DNA of 64,000 nt from Sphingomonas kyeonggiensis (GTDB lineage Bacteria > Pseudomonadota > Alphaproteobacteria > Sphingomonadales > Sphingomonadaceae), in assembly GCF_014196745.1 (NCBI RefSeq), contig NZ_JACIEH010000002.1:620383-684382 (forward strand), in the 5' to 3' direction. This document shows, piece after piece, positions 15,829 through 25,161 of the stretch (positions are counted from its first letter, which is position 1; each line of letters starts with the position of its first letter). The notes below the pieces were generated by a model. The model had not been told where the DNA came from, did not search any database, and saw only the letters and a program-made list of their open reading frames with translations. The position numbers and the translations under genes are program-made.

Positions 15829-17165
15829 TCGTCCATCATCTCCATGCTCAGCGCGACGATCTCGCCGAGTGCGGCGAAGGCGGCGTCGGCGCTGCCCTGG
15901 TCGTTCTTGCCCTGGTTGAGCATCGCCTCGATCTGCGGGGCGAGCGCCACGGCGCGGTCGACCTCGGGCGAGGAGCCGGCCTTGTAGGCGCCCAGGCGGA
16001 CCATCTCTTCCATGTCCGAATAGGTCGACAGCAGCTTGCGCGCGCCGACGCGGATGTCGTTCTGCTCGTCGTTCATGCAATGCGGCAGGGTACGCGAGAC
16101 CGACTTCAGGATGTCGATCGCCGGATAGCGGCCGCGCTCGGCGATCGCGCGGCGCATCACGACGTGGCCGTCGAGGATGCCGCGCACCGCGTCGGCGACC
16201 GGCTCGTTATGGTCGTCGCCGTCCACCAGCACGGTGAACAGCCCGGTGATCATGCCCTTGCCCGGCGCGCCGGGGCCGGCGCGCTCGAGCAGGCGGGGCA
16301 GCTCGGCGAAGACGGTGGGGGTATAGCCCTTGGTCGCCGGCGGCTCGCCACTGGCCAGGCCGATCTCGCGCTGCGCCATGGCGAAGCGGGTGACCGAGTC
16401 CATCAGGCACAGCACGTTGAGGCCCTGGTCGCGGAAATGCTCGGCGACGGCGAGGGTGGTCCAGGCGGCCTGGCGGCGCATCAGCGCCGGCTCGTCGGAG
16501 GTGGCGACGACGACGACCGAGCGGGCCATGCCCTCGGGACCCAGATCGTCCTCGATGAATTCCTGCACTTCGCGGCCGCGCTCGCCGATCAGGCCGATCA
16601 CGGCAACGTCGCACTGGGTCCAGCGCGCGAGCATCGAGAGCAGCACCGACTTGCCGACGCCCGAGCCGGCGAACAGGCCGAGGCGCTGGCCGCGGCAAAG
16701 CGGCACGAACAGGTCAAGCGTGCGCACGCCGGTCTCGATCCGCTCGGCGACGCGGGCGCGATTGGCGGCGGCGGGGGGCGGGGCCTTGATCGGCTGCGGA
16801 TCGGCGCCATTGGGCAGCGAGCCGAGCCCGTCCACCGGCTGGCCGAGGCCGTTGATCATCCGGCCTAGCCAGGCCTTGGAGGGGCGGACGCTGAACTGGC
16901 CGGCGCCGAGTTCGGCGCGCGCGCCCAGGCCGACGCCCTGCGGGTCGACGAACGGCAGGCACAAGGCGACTTCGCGATCGAGCGCGGTCACTTCGGCCTG
17001 GACGATGCCGTTGGGCGAGGTGATCTCGATGCGGCTGCCGATCTGGGCGGCACCGGCGAGCCCTTCCACTTCGATCAGCGCGCCGCGCACGGCGACGACC
17101 CGACCGAAGCGGCGATCGGGGATCATGTCCCGGATCGCACGGGCTGCGCTGGCGAGCGTCTGCAC
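15825..17165 (-). CDS. fliI: Flagellum-specific export ATPase FliI
   Basis: Cytoplasmic ATPase of 446 residues that energises the flagellar type III export gate. Walker A is [14 protein letters not shown], followed by [17 protein letters not shown] [18 protein letters not shown], Walker [13 protein letters not shown], and [31 protein letters not shown], all diagnostic of FliI. It is preceded by flbT (11-bp gap) and followed by fliJ with an overlap. Length is normal for the family. Confidence 0.97.
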   Translation of the reverse strand: MQTLASAARAIRDMIPDRRFGRVVAVRGALIEVEGLAGAAQIGSRIEITSPNGIVQAEVTALDREVALCLPFVDPQGVGLGARAELGAGQFSVRPSKAWLGRMINGLGQPVDGLGSLPNGADPQPIKAPPPAAANRARVAERIETGVRTLDLFVPLCRGQRLGLFAGSGVGKSVLLSMLARWTQCDVAVIGLIGERGREVQEFIEDDLGPEGMARSVVVVATSDEPALMRRQAAWTTLAVAEHFRDQGLNVLCLMDSVTRFAMAQREIGLASGEPPATKGYTPTVFAELPRLLERAGPGAPGKGMITGLFTVLVDGDDHNEPVADAVRGILDGHVVMRRAIAERGRYPAIDILKSVSRTLPHCMNDEQNDIRVGARKLLSTYSDMEEMVRLGAYKAGSSPEVDRAVALAPQIEAMLNQGKNDQGSADAAFAALGEIVALSMEMMDE

Positions 17166-17176
17166 CTTATCGTTCC

Positions 17177-17569
17177 TCAGGCCGCCTGCTGGGCGACGAC
17201 GGCGTCTTCGAACGCGATCACTTCGCGGGCGCTGCCGAGAGCCTTGTAGTATTCGCCCTGGGCGATCTCGCCGGCGAAGCGGATGCAGGCCGCCTTGGCC
17301 TCGGCCGTGCCGAGCGCGGCGATCAGCGCGCCGACCAGGCCGACCACGGCCTCGTGGTGGCTGTCGCGGCTGGCCGGGTCGATATAGGCGAGCATGGCGG
17401 CGAAATAGAGCTGGCGCGCCGGGGTGGTGGCTTCCTCGGGGCGCATGATCTCGCTCCCGCGCAGGATGGACACCTTATTCTCTATGGCGATCTGGGTGCG
17501 GCCCACCGCGCGGATCACCGCGCCGTTGACGATCGCCTTCTCGCCGTCGCGAAGCGTGATGCGGAGCAT
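17177..17569 (-). CDS. flbT: Flagellin post-transcriptional regulator FlbT
   Basis: Protein of 130 residues with the FlbT opening ([56 protein letters not shown]). In Caulobacter FlbT binds the 5' leader of flagellin mRNA and destabilises it until the hook is complete. The ATG at 17569 starts the conserved domain. It leads the operon flbT-fliI-fliJ-transglycosylase, with a promoter-like box at 17600. Its usual partner gene flaF was not found in this window. A hairpin in the flagellin leader at 31081 is a possible target. Confidence 0.92.
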   Translation of the reverse strand: MLRITLRDGEKAIVNGAVIRAVGRTQIAIENKVSILRGSEIMRPEEATTPARQLYFAAMLAYIDPASRDSHHEAVVGLVGALIAALGTAEAKAACIRFAGEIAQGEYYKALGSAREVIAFEDAVVAQQAA

Positions 17570-17599
17570 GGGGATACAGCCTTTCGTTCGTTTGGCTGC

Positions 17600-17605
17600 A
17601 TTATA
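17600..17605 (-). promoter_or_regulatory. Flagellar-type -10 box before flbT (ATCCTATAATGCA)
   Basis: Reverse-strand TATAAT 31 bp before flbT, with GCCGGC 16 bp further upstream. It shares the intergenic region with the palindrome at 17637. Confidence 0.6.
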
Positions 17606-17636
17606 GGATGCCTTTCGCATCGCCGGCGGCGCACCC

Positions 17637-17649
17637 GGCAATTTTTGCC
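17637..17649. promoter_or_regulatory. GGCAA-N3-TTGCC palindrome
   Basis: GGCAATTTTTGCC between the divergent flbT and flgE operons. Sister sites lie at 27807, 41197, 48944 and 54263. It resembles the Caulobacter FlbD (ftr) element as I remember it. Confidence 0.6.
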
Positions 17650-17698
17650 CAGCAGAATCTTATTTGAGGCTTTGTTGGGGTCTGTGCCGCGCTCATCC

Positions 17699-17704
17699 TA
17701 CAAT
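17699..17704 (+). promoter_or_regulatory. Flagellar-type -10 box before flgE (ATCCTACAATTGG)
   Basis: Forward TACAAT variant of the recurrent box, 50 bp before the flgE start and about 50 bp after the palindrome. Confidence 0.5.
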
Positions 17705-17753
17705 TGGGGCGTGGGCCCGTGCGCGTTTCGCGGGCATCGAGGGAGTATTCGTC

Positions 17754-19112
17754 TTGAGCCTCTATTCCGCTCTCTATGCCGGCGTTTCCGGTCTCAACGC
17801 GCAGTCCAGCGCGATGGCAGCGGTTGCCGACAACATCACCAACATCAACACCATCGGCTACAAGGGCGTCGAAGCCCAGTTCAAGACGATGGTCACGGAC
17901 GGCCGAGCCCGTTCCAGCTACTCGGCCGGCGGCGTCGTCGCGGCGCCGACCGCAATGATCTCGAAGCAGGGCATGATGCAGGCTTCGAGCAGCAGCACCG
18001 ACATCGCCATCGACGGCAAGGGCTTCTTCGTCACCCGCACCGCCTCGGGCGGCCAGGGTGAAGTCGCCTTCACCCGCGCCGGTTCGTTCCGCGCGGACGA
18101 GGAAGGCTTCCTGAAGAACCCGGCGACCGGCCTGTACCTCTATGGCTATCGCCTCGATGCCGAGGGCAAGTACAACAACACCGGCAACATCGACGATCTC
18201 GAAGCGATCCGCGTCAGCGACCTGACCGGCACCGCGGCGGCGACGTCGCGCATCCAGGCGCGCATCAACCTCAACACTGCGACCGACGTGTCGCCGGCCG
18301 CTGCCGGCTACACCAAGGGCGACCTGGCGAAGTATGCGGCGAACAACAGCTACACGCCGAAGACCGAGAACCAGTTCCAGCGCTCGTTCACCGTCTATGA
18401 CCAGCAGGGCGGTTCGCACACGCTCAACATGGCCTTCATCAAGACCGGCCCGAACGCATGGAAGGCGGAAGTCTATTCGGTCCCGGCCAGCGACATCATG
18501 GACACCAGCGTGACTCCGGCGGTGCCGAGCACCAACGGCCTCATCGCCGGCGGCGACGTCAACTTCAAGCCGGACGGCAGCCTCGACCTCCCGTCGGGCA
18601 GCTGGCTGAACAGCGCGCTGAACATCACCTATGCCAACCAGGCGTCCTCGGTGCCGATCAAGCTCGAACTGGGCAGCGACGGCAAGATCGACGGTCTCAC
18701 CCAGTTCGGCCAGCCGAGCTCGCTGATCTCGGGCAACACCGATGGCGGCACCCTGGGCAACCTGTCGCAGATCGAGATCACCAAGGAAGGCGTGGTCAAT
18801 GCTGTGTTCGACGACGGCACCACCCGTGCGGTCTTCCAGCTCCCGCTGGCGACCTTCCAGAACCCGGACGGCCTCACCCGCGTGTCGGGCAACGCCTACA
18901 CGGCCAGCCGCACCTCGGGCGGCTTCACGCTGAACGAGCCGGGTGAACTCGGCGCGGGCGCAATCGCGCCGAACTCGCTCGAAGCCTCGACGGTCGATCT
19001 CGCCAGCGAGTTCACCAACATGATCCGCTTCCAGCGTGCGTACAGCGCCTCGTCGAAGATCATCACGACGGTGGACGACATGCTGCGCGAAGTCAGCGAC
19101 CTGAAGCGCTAA
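17754..19112 (+). CDS. flgE: Flagellar hook protein FlgE
   Basis: Hook subunit of 452 residues. The N terminus SLYSALYAGVSGLNAQSSAM and the segment NITNINTIGYKGVEAQFKTM are the rod/hook signature. The C terminus closes with EFTNMIRFQRAYSASSKIITTVDDMLREVSDL. The start is a TTG at 17754 behind GAGGGAG. An upstream ATG in frame at 17664 would place 30 odd residues ahead of the conserved N terminus and overlap the promoter, so it is rejected. First gene of flgE-flgK-flgL. Confidence 0.95.
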   Translation: MSLYSALYAGVSGLNAQSSAMAAVADNITNINTIGYKGVEAQFKTMVTDGRARSSYSAGGVVAAPTAMISKQGMMQASSSSTDIAIDGKGFFVTRTASGGQGEVAFTRAGSFRADEEGFLKNPATGLYLYGYRLDAEGKYNNTGNIDDLEAIRVSDLTGTAAATSRIQARINLNTATDVSPAAAGYTKGDLAKYAANNSYTPKTENQFQRSFTVYDQQGGSHTLNMAFIKTGPNAWKAEVYSVPASDIMDTSVTPAVPSTNGLIAGGDVNFKPDGSLDLPSGSWLNSALNITYANQASSVPIKLELGSDGKIDGLTQFGQPSSLISGNTDGGTLGNLSQIEITKEGVVNAVFDDGTTRAVFQLPLATFQNPDGLTRVSGNAYTASRTSGGFTLNEPGELGAGAIAPNSLEASTVDLASEFTNMIRFQRAYSASSKIITTVDDMLREVSDLKR

Positions 19113-19136
19113 AACTCTAACTGAACGCAGGGGATC

Positions 19137-21218
19137 ATGGCGCTCAACGACATTCTCGGTACCGCGATTTCCGGCCTGAACGCTGCTCAGGCCGGACTTC
19201 GCTCGGTTTCCAACAACATCGCGAATGTCGGGGTGGCCGGCTATGCGCGCGAGCGCGTCAGCCTCACCACGGGCGTCGTCGGGGGACAGGTCAGCGGCGT
19301 GGTGGTGGGCGAGCCCACCCGCGTCGCTGACAAGTTCCTCGAAGCGACGGTCTACAGCCGCGCGGGCGATTTCGGCCGCTCGGAAGTGGTCTCCAACTAT
19401 CTCGATCGCATGCAGGCGCTGCTCGGCCAGCCCGGCAGCAAGTCCGGCCTGTCCGCGCGCCTCGACGACGTCTCGGCCTCGGCTGTGGCGATGACGGGCT
19501 CGCTCGCCTCCACGCAGACGGTGGCGCAGTTCACCAACGACGTGCAGGATGCGATCACCTCGATGCAGCAGATGGACAAGGACGTGTCCCAGCTGCGCTC
19601 CGACGTGGAGTCGGAAGTCGGCTTTTCGGTCGACAAGATCAACACGCTGCTCCAGCGTATCCACGACCTGAACGGCACGATCGCCCAGGCGACCGGCCTC
19701 GGCCGCAGCGCCGGCGGTGCCGCCGATCAGCGGATGAGCGCGCTCGAGGAGCTGAGCGGCCTGATGCAGGTCAACATCCGCGAGCAGCCGGATGGCCGCG
19801 TCTCGATCGAGACCGCCAATGGCCAGACCCTGCTCGACAAGCGCCTGCGCCAGCTCAACTATCCGAGCAGCGGCTCGGTCTCGCAGGCAACCTATCCCCC
19901 GATCGAGATCCGCCTGGCCCAGCCCGATGCGGCGACCGGCGACAAGATCGATTCCGCCGCGATCGGCGGCAAGCTCGGCGGCCTGCTCGATCTGCGCGAT
20001 CGTGCGCTGCCGGCGGTCCAGGAGCAACTCGGCACGCTGTTCACCGGCCTGTCCCAGGCGTTGAACGCGGTTTCGAATGCCAGCAGCACCGTGCCGCCGC
20101 CCGCCAGCCTCACCGGCCGCAACAGCGGCCTGATCGGGGCCGACCGGCTCGGCTTCACCGGCGCGGCCACCTTTGCGGTGACCAAGGCGGACGGCACGCT
20201 CGTTGCCAGCACCAAGATCGATTTCGATGCGCTAGGTCCCACCGCGACGGTCGATGACATGGTCAACGCGATCAATACGGGCCTGGGCGGCGCCGGCACG
20301 GCGAGCTTCGTCGACGGCAAGCTCACCATCACCGCTGCGGGCGCGGGCAACGGCGTGGCCGTCGGCCAGGACGCGACCAAGCCCAGTGCGCGCGCCGGGC
20401 AGGGCGTCTCGCAATATTTCGGACTCAACGATCTCGTCCGCAGCGACAGCAGTTCGCTGGTCCCCTCGGGTCTCGCAAGCAGCGACCCTCACGGCTTTGC
20501 TGCGGGCGAGACCGCACAGATCGTGCTGCGTGACAGCTCGGGCCGGGCGCTGACCAGCTACACGCTGTCGCCCGCCGCCGGCGGCACCGTCGGCGACATG
20601 GTCAACGACCTCAACGCCAGCCCGCTCGCCAATTTCGGCACCTTCTCGCTCGACGATGCCGGCCGCATGCGCTTCCAGCCCTCGGCCAACGTCGCGGGCG
20701 CGACGCTGTCGATCCCGGCGGACTCGACCAATCGCTTCGGCACCGGCCGTTCCTTCTCGCAGATGATGAACCTCACCGGGGCATCGAGCGGGCTGGGCAT
20801 GGCCCAGGTACGTCCGGACATCCTCGCCGATTCGTCCAAGCTCGGCCTGGCCCAGCTGCAGGACGTCGCGGTCGGCGCCAAGGCGCTCGGCTCGGGCGAC
20901 ACCCGCGGCGCGACTGCGTTCGTCAACAAGCTCGGCAGCGCGATCGATCTCGGCAAGGACGGCAAGTCCACGGTCGATGCCTTTGCCAGCAACCTGATGG
21001 GCCGCATCGGCCTCGACGCCAACCAGGCCCAGGGCAGGCTCGCCGATGCCTCGGCGCGCAGCGCCGATGCGATCAACCGCCGCGACAGCTTCGCCGGCGT
21101 CAACATCGACGAGGAACTCTCGCAGATGGTGGTGCTGCAGAACAGCTATTCGGCCGCCGCGCGCGTGATCTCCACCGCCAACGACATGTACGACACGCTC
21201 CTCGGCATGCTCCGCTAA
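19137..21218 (+). CDS. flgK: Hook-filament junction protein FlgK (HAP1)
   Basis: Hook-associated protein of 693 residues, which caps the hook and joins it to the filament. The N terminus reads GLNAAQAGLRSVSNNIANVGVAGYARERVSL, and the C terminus INRRDSFAGVNIDEELSQM then VVLQNSYSAAARVISTANDMYDTLLGML. The middle is a long variable region, including a flagellin-IN-like module around TKIDFDALGPTATVDDMVNA. It starts 24 bp after flgE and sits 23 bp before flgL. Confidence 0.95.
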   Translation: MALNDILGTAISGLNAAQAGLRSVSNNIANVGVAGYARERVSLTTGVVGGQVSGVVVGEPTRVADKFLEATVYSRAGDFGRSEVVSNYLDRMQALLGQPGSKSGLSARLDDVSASAVAMTGSLASTQTVAQFTNDVQDAITSMQQMDKDVSQLRSDVESEVGFSVDKINTLLQRIHDLNGTIAQATGLGRSAGGAADQRMSALEELSGLMQVNIREQPDGRVSIETANGQTLLDKRLRQLNYPSSGSVSQATYPPIEIRLAQPDAATGDKIDSAAIGGKLGGLLDLRDRALPAVQEQLGTLFTGLSQALNAVSNASSTVPPPASLTGRNSGLIGADRLGFTGAATFAVTKADGTLVASTKIDFDALGPTATVDDMVNAINTGLGGAGTASFVDGKLTITAAGAGNGVAVGQDATKPSARAGQGVSQYFGLNDLVRSDSSSLVPSGLASSDPHGFAAGETAQIVLRDSSGRALTSYTLSPAAGGTVGDMVNDLNASPLANFGTFSLDDAGRMRFQPSANVAGATLSIPADSTNRFGTGRSFSQMMNLTGASSGLGMAQVRPDILADSSKLGLAQLQDVAVGAKALGSGDTRGATAFVNKLGSAIDLGKDGKSTVDAFASNLMGRIGLDANQAQGRLADASARSADAINRRDSFAGVNIDEELSQMVVLQNSYSAAARVISTANDMYDTLLGMLR

Positions 21219-21241
21219 GGGCCAGAAAGAAGGGAAGACCC

Positions 21242-22150
21242 ATGACCCGCGTCGCCACCATTCCGCTCCAGAGCACCATGTCCAGCGCGATCATGCGCGC
21301 GCAGGAGAGGCTCGCGAACACGCAAACCCAGCTTTCGACCGGCAAGAAGGCCGCGACCTTCGCCGATCTCGGCACCGAGTCCGTGCGCAACCTGTCGGCG
21401 CACACGCTGCTCGCGCGCCAGGAAGCGCAGTCGACCGTCTCGAAGCGCGTCGGCACCACGCTCTCGCTCTACCAGGCGAACATGGAAGGTATCGAGGACG
21501 CTACCACGGACCTGCGCACCAGCCTGATGAACGCGGTCGGCACCGGCGATGCCGCCGGCCTGCAGGAAGCGATCCAGCAGGCGTTCGACCAGTTCCGCAC
21601 CTCGCTCAACGCCTCGGAGGGCGGCACGCCGCTGTTCGGCGGCAGCCAGATCGACCAGGCGCCCTTCTCGGTGGACACGCTGGCCGATGCGGCCGCGACC
21701 CCGGGCAGCGCCGCCTTCCACAACGACACTGTGCGCGCCAATGCCCGTGTCGGGGAAGGCGTGGACGTGAAGTACGGCGTCGGCGCCAGCGAGATCGGCG
21801 CCAATCTCTATGAAGCGTTCCGCACGCTCGGCGGCGCAGGCGCGATCGGCACCAAGCTGACCAGCACCCAGCTCGACGCGGTCAAGCAGGCGGTGAGCCA
21901 GCTCGACACCGGCCTGGGCGACCTGCGCGCGGTCAACGCGGAGAATGGCCGCAAGCAGAACCAGGTCGACACGCTCGCCTCGCGCGGCGAGGAGCGCGGG
22001 CTGGTGCTCAAGAATGTGATCCAGGAGAATGAGGACGCCGATCTCGGTCAGGTCGCGATCGACCTCGCCCAGCAGAAGAGCGTGCTCGAGGCGAGCTACT
22101 CGGTGTTCGCCCAGCTCTCGGGCCTGAACCTGACCGCCTATCTGAAGTAA
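21242..22150 (+). CDS. flgL: Hook-filament junction protein FlgL (HAP3)
   Basis: Flagellin-like junction protein of 302 residues. The N-terminal coiled coil (SSAIMRAQERLANTQTQLSTGKKAATFADLG) and C-terminal helix (LGQVAIDLAQQKSVLEASYSVFAQLSGLNLTAYLK) are typical. ATG 21242 follows GAAGGGAAG. It closes the flgE-flgK-flgL operon, with a strong terminator right after. Confidence 0.93.
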   Translation: MTRVATIPLQSTMSSAIMRAQERLANTQTQLSTGKKAATFADLGTESVRNLSAHTLLARQEAQSTVSKRVGTTLSLYQANMEGIEDATTDLRTSLMNAVGTGDAAGLQEAIQQAFDQFRTSLNASEGGTPLFGGSQIDQAPFSVDTLADAAATPGSAAFHNDTVRANARVGEGVDVKYGVGASEIGANLYEAFRTLGGAGAIGTKLTSTQLDAVKQAVSQLDTGLGDLRAVNAENGRKQNQVDTLASRGEERGLVLKNVIQENEDADLGQVAIDLAQQKSVLEASYSVFAQLSGLNLTAYLK

Positions 22151-22179
22151 GACGCTTCTTCGGATGGAAGCATAATGGA

Positions 22180-22210
22180 CCCCGGAGGCTAGCGCCTCCG
22201 GGGTTTTCCT
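22180..22210 (+). terminator. Rho-independent terminator after flgL
   Basis: Perfect stem CCCCGGAGGC/GCCTCCGGGG with loop TAGC, followed by TTTTCCTTT. Confidence 0.88.
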
Positions 22211-22317
22211 TTGGCCGCTCCGGGGCCTGGGATGCCCCTCCAGGAGGTTGTTGCTGCCGATCGTCGTGCAGCCTCAGGCCCGTCGATCTGGGCTTTGCGA
22301 GGACGCACACCGACGTC

Positions 22318-22534
22318 GGTGCTGGTCTATTCGGATGCGCCGATCGCGCGTGAAGTGCAGGACGGGCTGTCGTACCACGCCACCTTTGGCGCGTCTTTTC
22401 CCAGGAGCCGGCGCGCGCTTCGCTTCGCGACGGACGTGCTCGGCCATGACCGCGACAGGCGGAGTCTAATCGTGCTGCTGGCACCCGACACGCCGATCGA
22501 CTCGATCGCGTGCGAGGCATTCGTCACCGCATAG
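22318..22534 (+). CDS. Questionable small ORF
   Basis: About 71 residues from a GTG at 22318 (VLVYSDAPIAREVQDGLSYH onward, ending in ACEAFVTA). It reads like a coding sequence in composition and ends just short of the convergent gene at 22547. There is no strong ribosome site, and a reverse-strand frame of similar length competes. The frame extends left to 22211. The 396-bp gap otherwise holds only the flgL terminator. Treat as unproven. Confidence 0.3.
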
Positions 22535-22546
22535 GACGGATCGGCC

Positions 22547-24361
22547 TCAGCCCCCTGCGTCGAGCAAGTCGCCGATCGATCCCGCCGGGCTCGCTTCGGG
22601 GATCGCGCCGATCGCGGCGTCGAGCTTGGCCGGATCGATCCTGTCGATGCTGGCGGTCAGCATGTCGAACGCGCCGGCGGTCGGCAGGCCCTTGAACGCG
22701 GTGGCATAGCGGCCGTGCAGGCCGCGCAGCTTGTCCTCGCGGTTGAGCATCGCCAGCGCCACGGCATAGCGCAGCACGGCGGCCTGTTGCGGCGCGGCCA
22801 TGGCCGTCTTGGCGCCGGGCAGGCTCTTCTCGCTCTCGGTCACGAAGGCGCCCCAGTCCTGGGTGCGCCAATGGATCTCGGCGCGCACCGCCGCGCCGTC
22901 CGGCACGCCGTCCAGCGCTGCCGCAGCGGCTTCGTCCTTGCCGAGCCGATGGAGCGCCACGGCTTCCATCCGCTTGCGATCCCAGCGCATCTGCTCGGAA
23001 TAGCTCGGCTGCTCGGTGGTCTGCAGCGCCTTAAGCGCCAGGTCCGGGCGGTTGGCCAGGATCTGCAGCATCGCCACGCGCACCGAAAGCGGGCCCTGCG
23101 CCACGTCCTGCGCGCGCTGGGTCAGCTGGTAGGAGAGCAGCTCGGCGGCGCGGGCATAGAGGCCGGCGGCCTGGAGCCGGTCGGCCAGGCGGTTGGCGAG
23201 TACGTCGCCGTCACCGCCGGCGGGAGCCAGCTCGCGGAAGTCCCAATAGAGGCCGGCCGCCTGGGGCAGCGGCACGCCGCTCTCCGGCGCCAGCACCGCG
23301 TTCAGCGTCTGCTGCAGCTCGGCGAACATCGGCCCCGCCTGGGCGCCCATCTTGAAATAGCGCAGCAGCGTGGCGCCGCTCTTCAGCTCGGCGCGCAGGT
23401 CCTGCGCTTCCTTGGCCAGGCCATATTCGATGGTCAGCGCGCGGCGCTCGACCGCGCCGCCGCGCCAGCCGAAGCGGAGCGCATCGAGCTGCTTGATCGC
23501 ATCGGGCGGAGAGACGGAGTGGCCGGCGATCGCTACTTCGATCGCACCGAGCTTCGCGCCGGCCTTGACCTCGGGCGAGCCGGTGAGCGCGGCGCGCTCG
23601 AAGCGCAGGCGCGCGCCGGCCAGATCCTTCTGGGCCAGCAGCGCGCGGCCGCGCAGCAGGTTGGCGTCGGGATTGCGGTCGCTGAACAGCTGGAGCCATT
23701 GCAGCGCCGGCTGCGGCTGGCCGATATCGATGGCGGCGCCGGCGGCGGCGAGCATGAAGGGCACGCGGTCGCGCGGGACGCGGGCGTTGATCGCGCCGCG
23801 GGCGCATTCGATCTGGCCGACGGCCTCGGGCGCGGCACCCGAATGGGCGAGCGCGCGCATCCGCCAGGCACAGGCCTCGGCATTGCCGACCAGCTCGGCC
23901 GAGCTCAGCGATTCCACCGCCTCGGCATCGCGGCCGAGCAGGGTCAGCGCCGCGCCGCGGGCGAGCTGGAAGGGGGCGACCAGCGCCAGGTCGGGATCGG
24001 CGAGGCGCATCGCCTCGAGCACGCCCATTGCCTCGCCGCCGCGTTCGGTGCGGATCAGGCCCTTGGCATAGTTCCAGCGGATCGACTGGCGATTGTCCGG
24101 CGTCGCGGTGGCGAGCTGGTGCCAGGCCTCGGTGCCGGTCACGCCGCTCCAGCCGTCACCGCCGGTGATCATCGGCATCTGGGCGAGGGTGGCGGCGAAG
24201 CGGGGCAGGGCCACACTCGGGATCGTCGCGGCCGGCGTGGCGGCGGCATGCGGCGTGGCGGCAGCGCCCGGCGTCGCGGCGGGGGCGGGCGTGCCGTGCG
24301 GCGCGACGGTCGGCGCCGTGGTGGTCGCGCCGGCGGCAAGGGCAAGGAACAGGGTGCGCAT
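22547..24361 (-). CDS. Large TPR-like exported protein of the flagellar locus
   Basis: Protein of 604 residues with a signal peptide (MRTLFLALAAGATTTAPTVA) and a low-complexity Ala/Pro/Thr stretch near residues 20-50. The remainder is built of helical repeats of TPR/SEL1-like character (PFQLARGAALTLLGRDAEAVESL, LLRGRALLAQKDLAGARLRFERAAL, LYARAAELLSYQL, EAVALHRLGKDEAAAAALDGV). The start overlaps the stop of a 75-residue membrane protein, so the two form one unit. It is probably periplasmic. I do not know the family; a motor or basal-body accessory role is suggested only by position. Confidence 0.72.
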   Translation of the reverse strand: MRTLFLALAAGATTTAPTVAPHGTPAPAATPGAAATPHAAATPAATIPSVALPRFAATLAQMPMITGGDGWSGVTGTEAWHQLATATPDNRQSIRWNYAKGLIRTERGGEAMGVLEAMRLADPDLALVAPFQLARGAALTLLGRDAEAVESLSSAELVGNAEACAWRMRALAHSGAAPEAVGQIECARGAINARVPRDRVPFMLAAAGAAIDIGQPQPALQWLQLFSDRNPDANLLRGRALLAQKDLAGARLRFERAALTGSPEVKAGAKLGAIEVAIAGHSVSPPDAIKQLDALRFGWRGGAVERRALTIEYGLAKEAQDLRAELKSGATLLRYFKMGAQAGPMFAELQQTLNAVLAPESGVPLPQAAGLYWDFRELAPAGGDGDVLANRLADRLQAAGLYARAAELLSYQLTQRAQDVAQGPLSVRVAMLQILANRPDLALKALQTTEQPSYSEQMRWDRKRMEAVALHRLGKDEAAAAALDGVPDGAAVRAEIHWRTQDWGAFVTESEKSLPGAKTAMAAPQQAAVLRYAVALAMLNREDKLRGLHGRYATAFKGLPTAGAFDMLTASIDRIDPAKLDAAIGAIPEASPAGSIGDLLDAGG

Positions 24362-24588
24362 CAGCCGAGCCCGAACGGACGGACCACGATGACGGCAACG
24401 CCGCCGCCGATGCACGCGAGCAGGAAGAGGATGGCCTGCATCATCGGCAGCGCGACCTTGACGGGCACGGCGGCCGGAGAGGCCTTCGGACGCACGACTT
24501 CGGCCGTGCCTTCGATGGTGGTCCGCACATTGGGGTGCCCCGCGTCACGGACGACACGCATCTTTCCCGGGCGTTGATCGTGGCTCAA
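24361..24588 (-). CDS. Small single-pass membrane protein
   Basis: Protein of 75 residues with a charged N-terminal part (GKMRVVRDAGHPNVRTTIEG) and one C-terminal transmembrane helix (VALPMMQAILFLLACIGGGV) ending in RPFGLG. Its stop shares bases with the start of the TPR-like protein. A flagellar-type box lies 29 bp upstream. It could anchor or regulate the TPR protein. No family recognised. Confidence 0.65.
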   Translation of the reverse strand: MSHDQRPGKMRVVRDAGHPNVRTTIEGTAEVVRPKASPAAVPVKVALPMMQAILFLLACIGGGVAVIVVRPFGLG

Positions 24589-24616
24589 CTCATCACCTGC
24601 TCACTGATTCCATTCT

Positions 24617-24622
24617 ATTATA
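24617..24622 (-). promoter_or_regulatory. Divergent flagellar-type -10 box (CTCTATAATAGAA)
   Basis: The core CTATTATAG is near-palindromic, so a -10 can be read on both strands: TATAAT leftward to 24588, and TATTAT rightward to 24638. Same design as at 27789 and 43132. Confidence 0.5.
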
Positions 24623-24637
24623 GAGGAGTGGGTGCCG

Positions 24638-25081
24638 ATGCGGCGCCGGTGCACCGATATCGGGAGACAGGATTTGCGACGCGAAACGCTGGTTGCGTTG
24701 GGTCTGGCGGCATTGCCGCTGGGAGGTGGTGCGCAGGCTTCGGGCGGGGGCGCTGGCGCCGCCGGCGAGGGACTGCACCTCGTGCCCATGGAAGAAGTCA
24801 CCGTGCCGATCATCGATTCCGATCGGGTGAACGGCGCGCTGCGCTTCAAGGTGGTGATCGATGCCGGCTCGGCCGAGGTCGCCACCAAGCTGAACGGCCA
24901 GATGCCCGTGCTGCGCGCCGCGACGGTTGCCGCCGGGCTCGAATTCGCCCGCCTCAACGCCTCGGCACTGCGCGCGGTCGACGCCCAGCAGCTCGACCAT
25001 GACCTCACCGCCGCGCTGAAGGTCGCCGAGCCGGGTCTGGTCCGCGTGCTGATCGTCGAGGTCGAAGCCCGCACCGGCTGA
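24638..25081 (+). CDS. Exported FliL-like small protein
   Basis: Protein of 147 residues. The N terminus has a basic stretch and hydrophobic core ending in GGGAQASGGG, consistent with a signal peptide. The mature part (LHLVPMEEVTVPIIDSDRVN, LRFKVVIDAGSAEVATKLNG, MPVLRAATVAAGLEF, RVLIVEVEARTG) has the strand-helix-strand rhythm of FliL domains. ATG 24638 follows AGGAG at 24624. GTG 24632 and TTG 24674 are alternatives. Function is inferred only by likeness. Confidence 0.6.
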   Translation: MRRRCTDIGRQDLRRETLVALGLAALPLGGGAQASGGGAGAAGEGLHLVPMEEVTVPIIDSDRVNGALRFKVVIDAGSAEVATKLNGQMPVLRAATVAAGLEFARLNASALRAVDAQQLDHDLTAALKVAEPGLVRVLIVEVEARTG

Positions 25082-25104
25082 CGAATTGCCCCGAAACGGA
25101 TACG

Positions 25105-25145
25105 AAAAAGCCCATCCCGTCGCGGTGCCGGGATGGGCTTTTTCT
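25105..25145. terminator. Bidirectional terminator
   Basis: AAAAAGCCCATCCC and GGGATGGGCTTTTT flank a short loop; a T-run follows in each direction. It serves the rightward FliL-like gene and the leftward motE-like gene. Confidence 0.88.
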
Positions 25146-25161
25146 TGACCTCGGTTCTGGC

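Noticed and set aside
17601..20027. 808-codon reverse ORF over flgE and flgK
   Set aside because: Antisense to two certain genes, with no domain.
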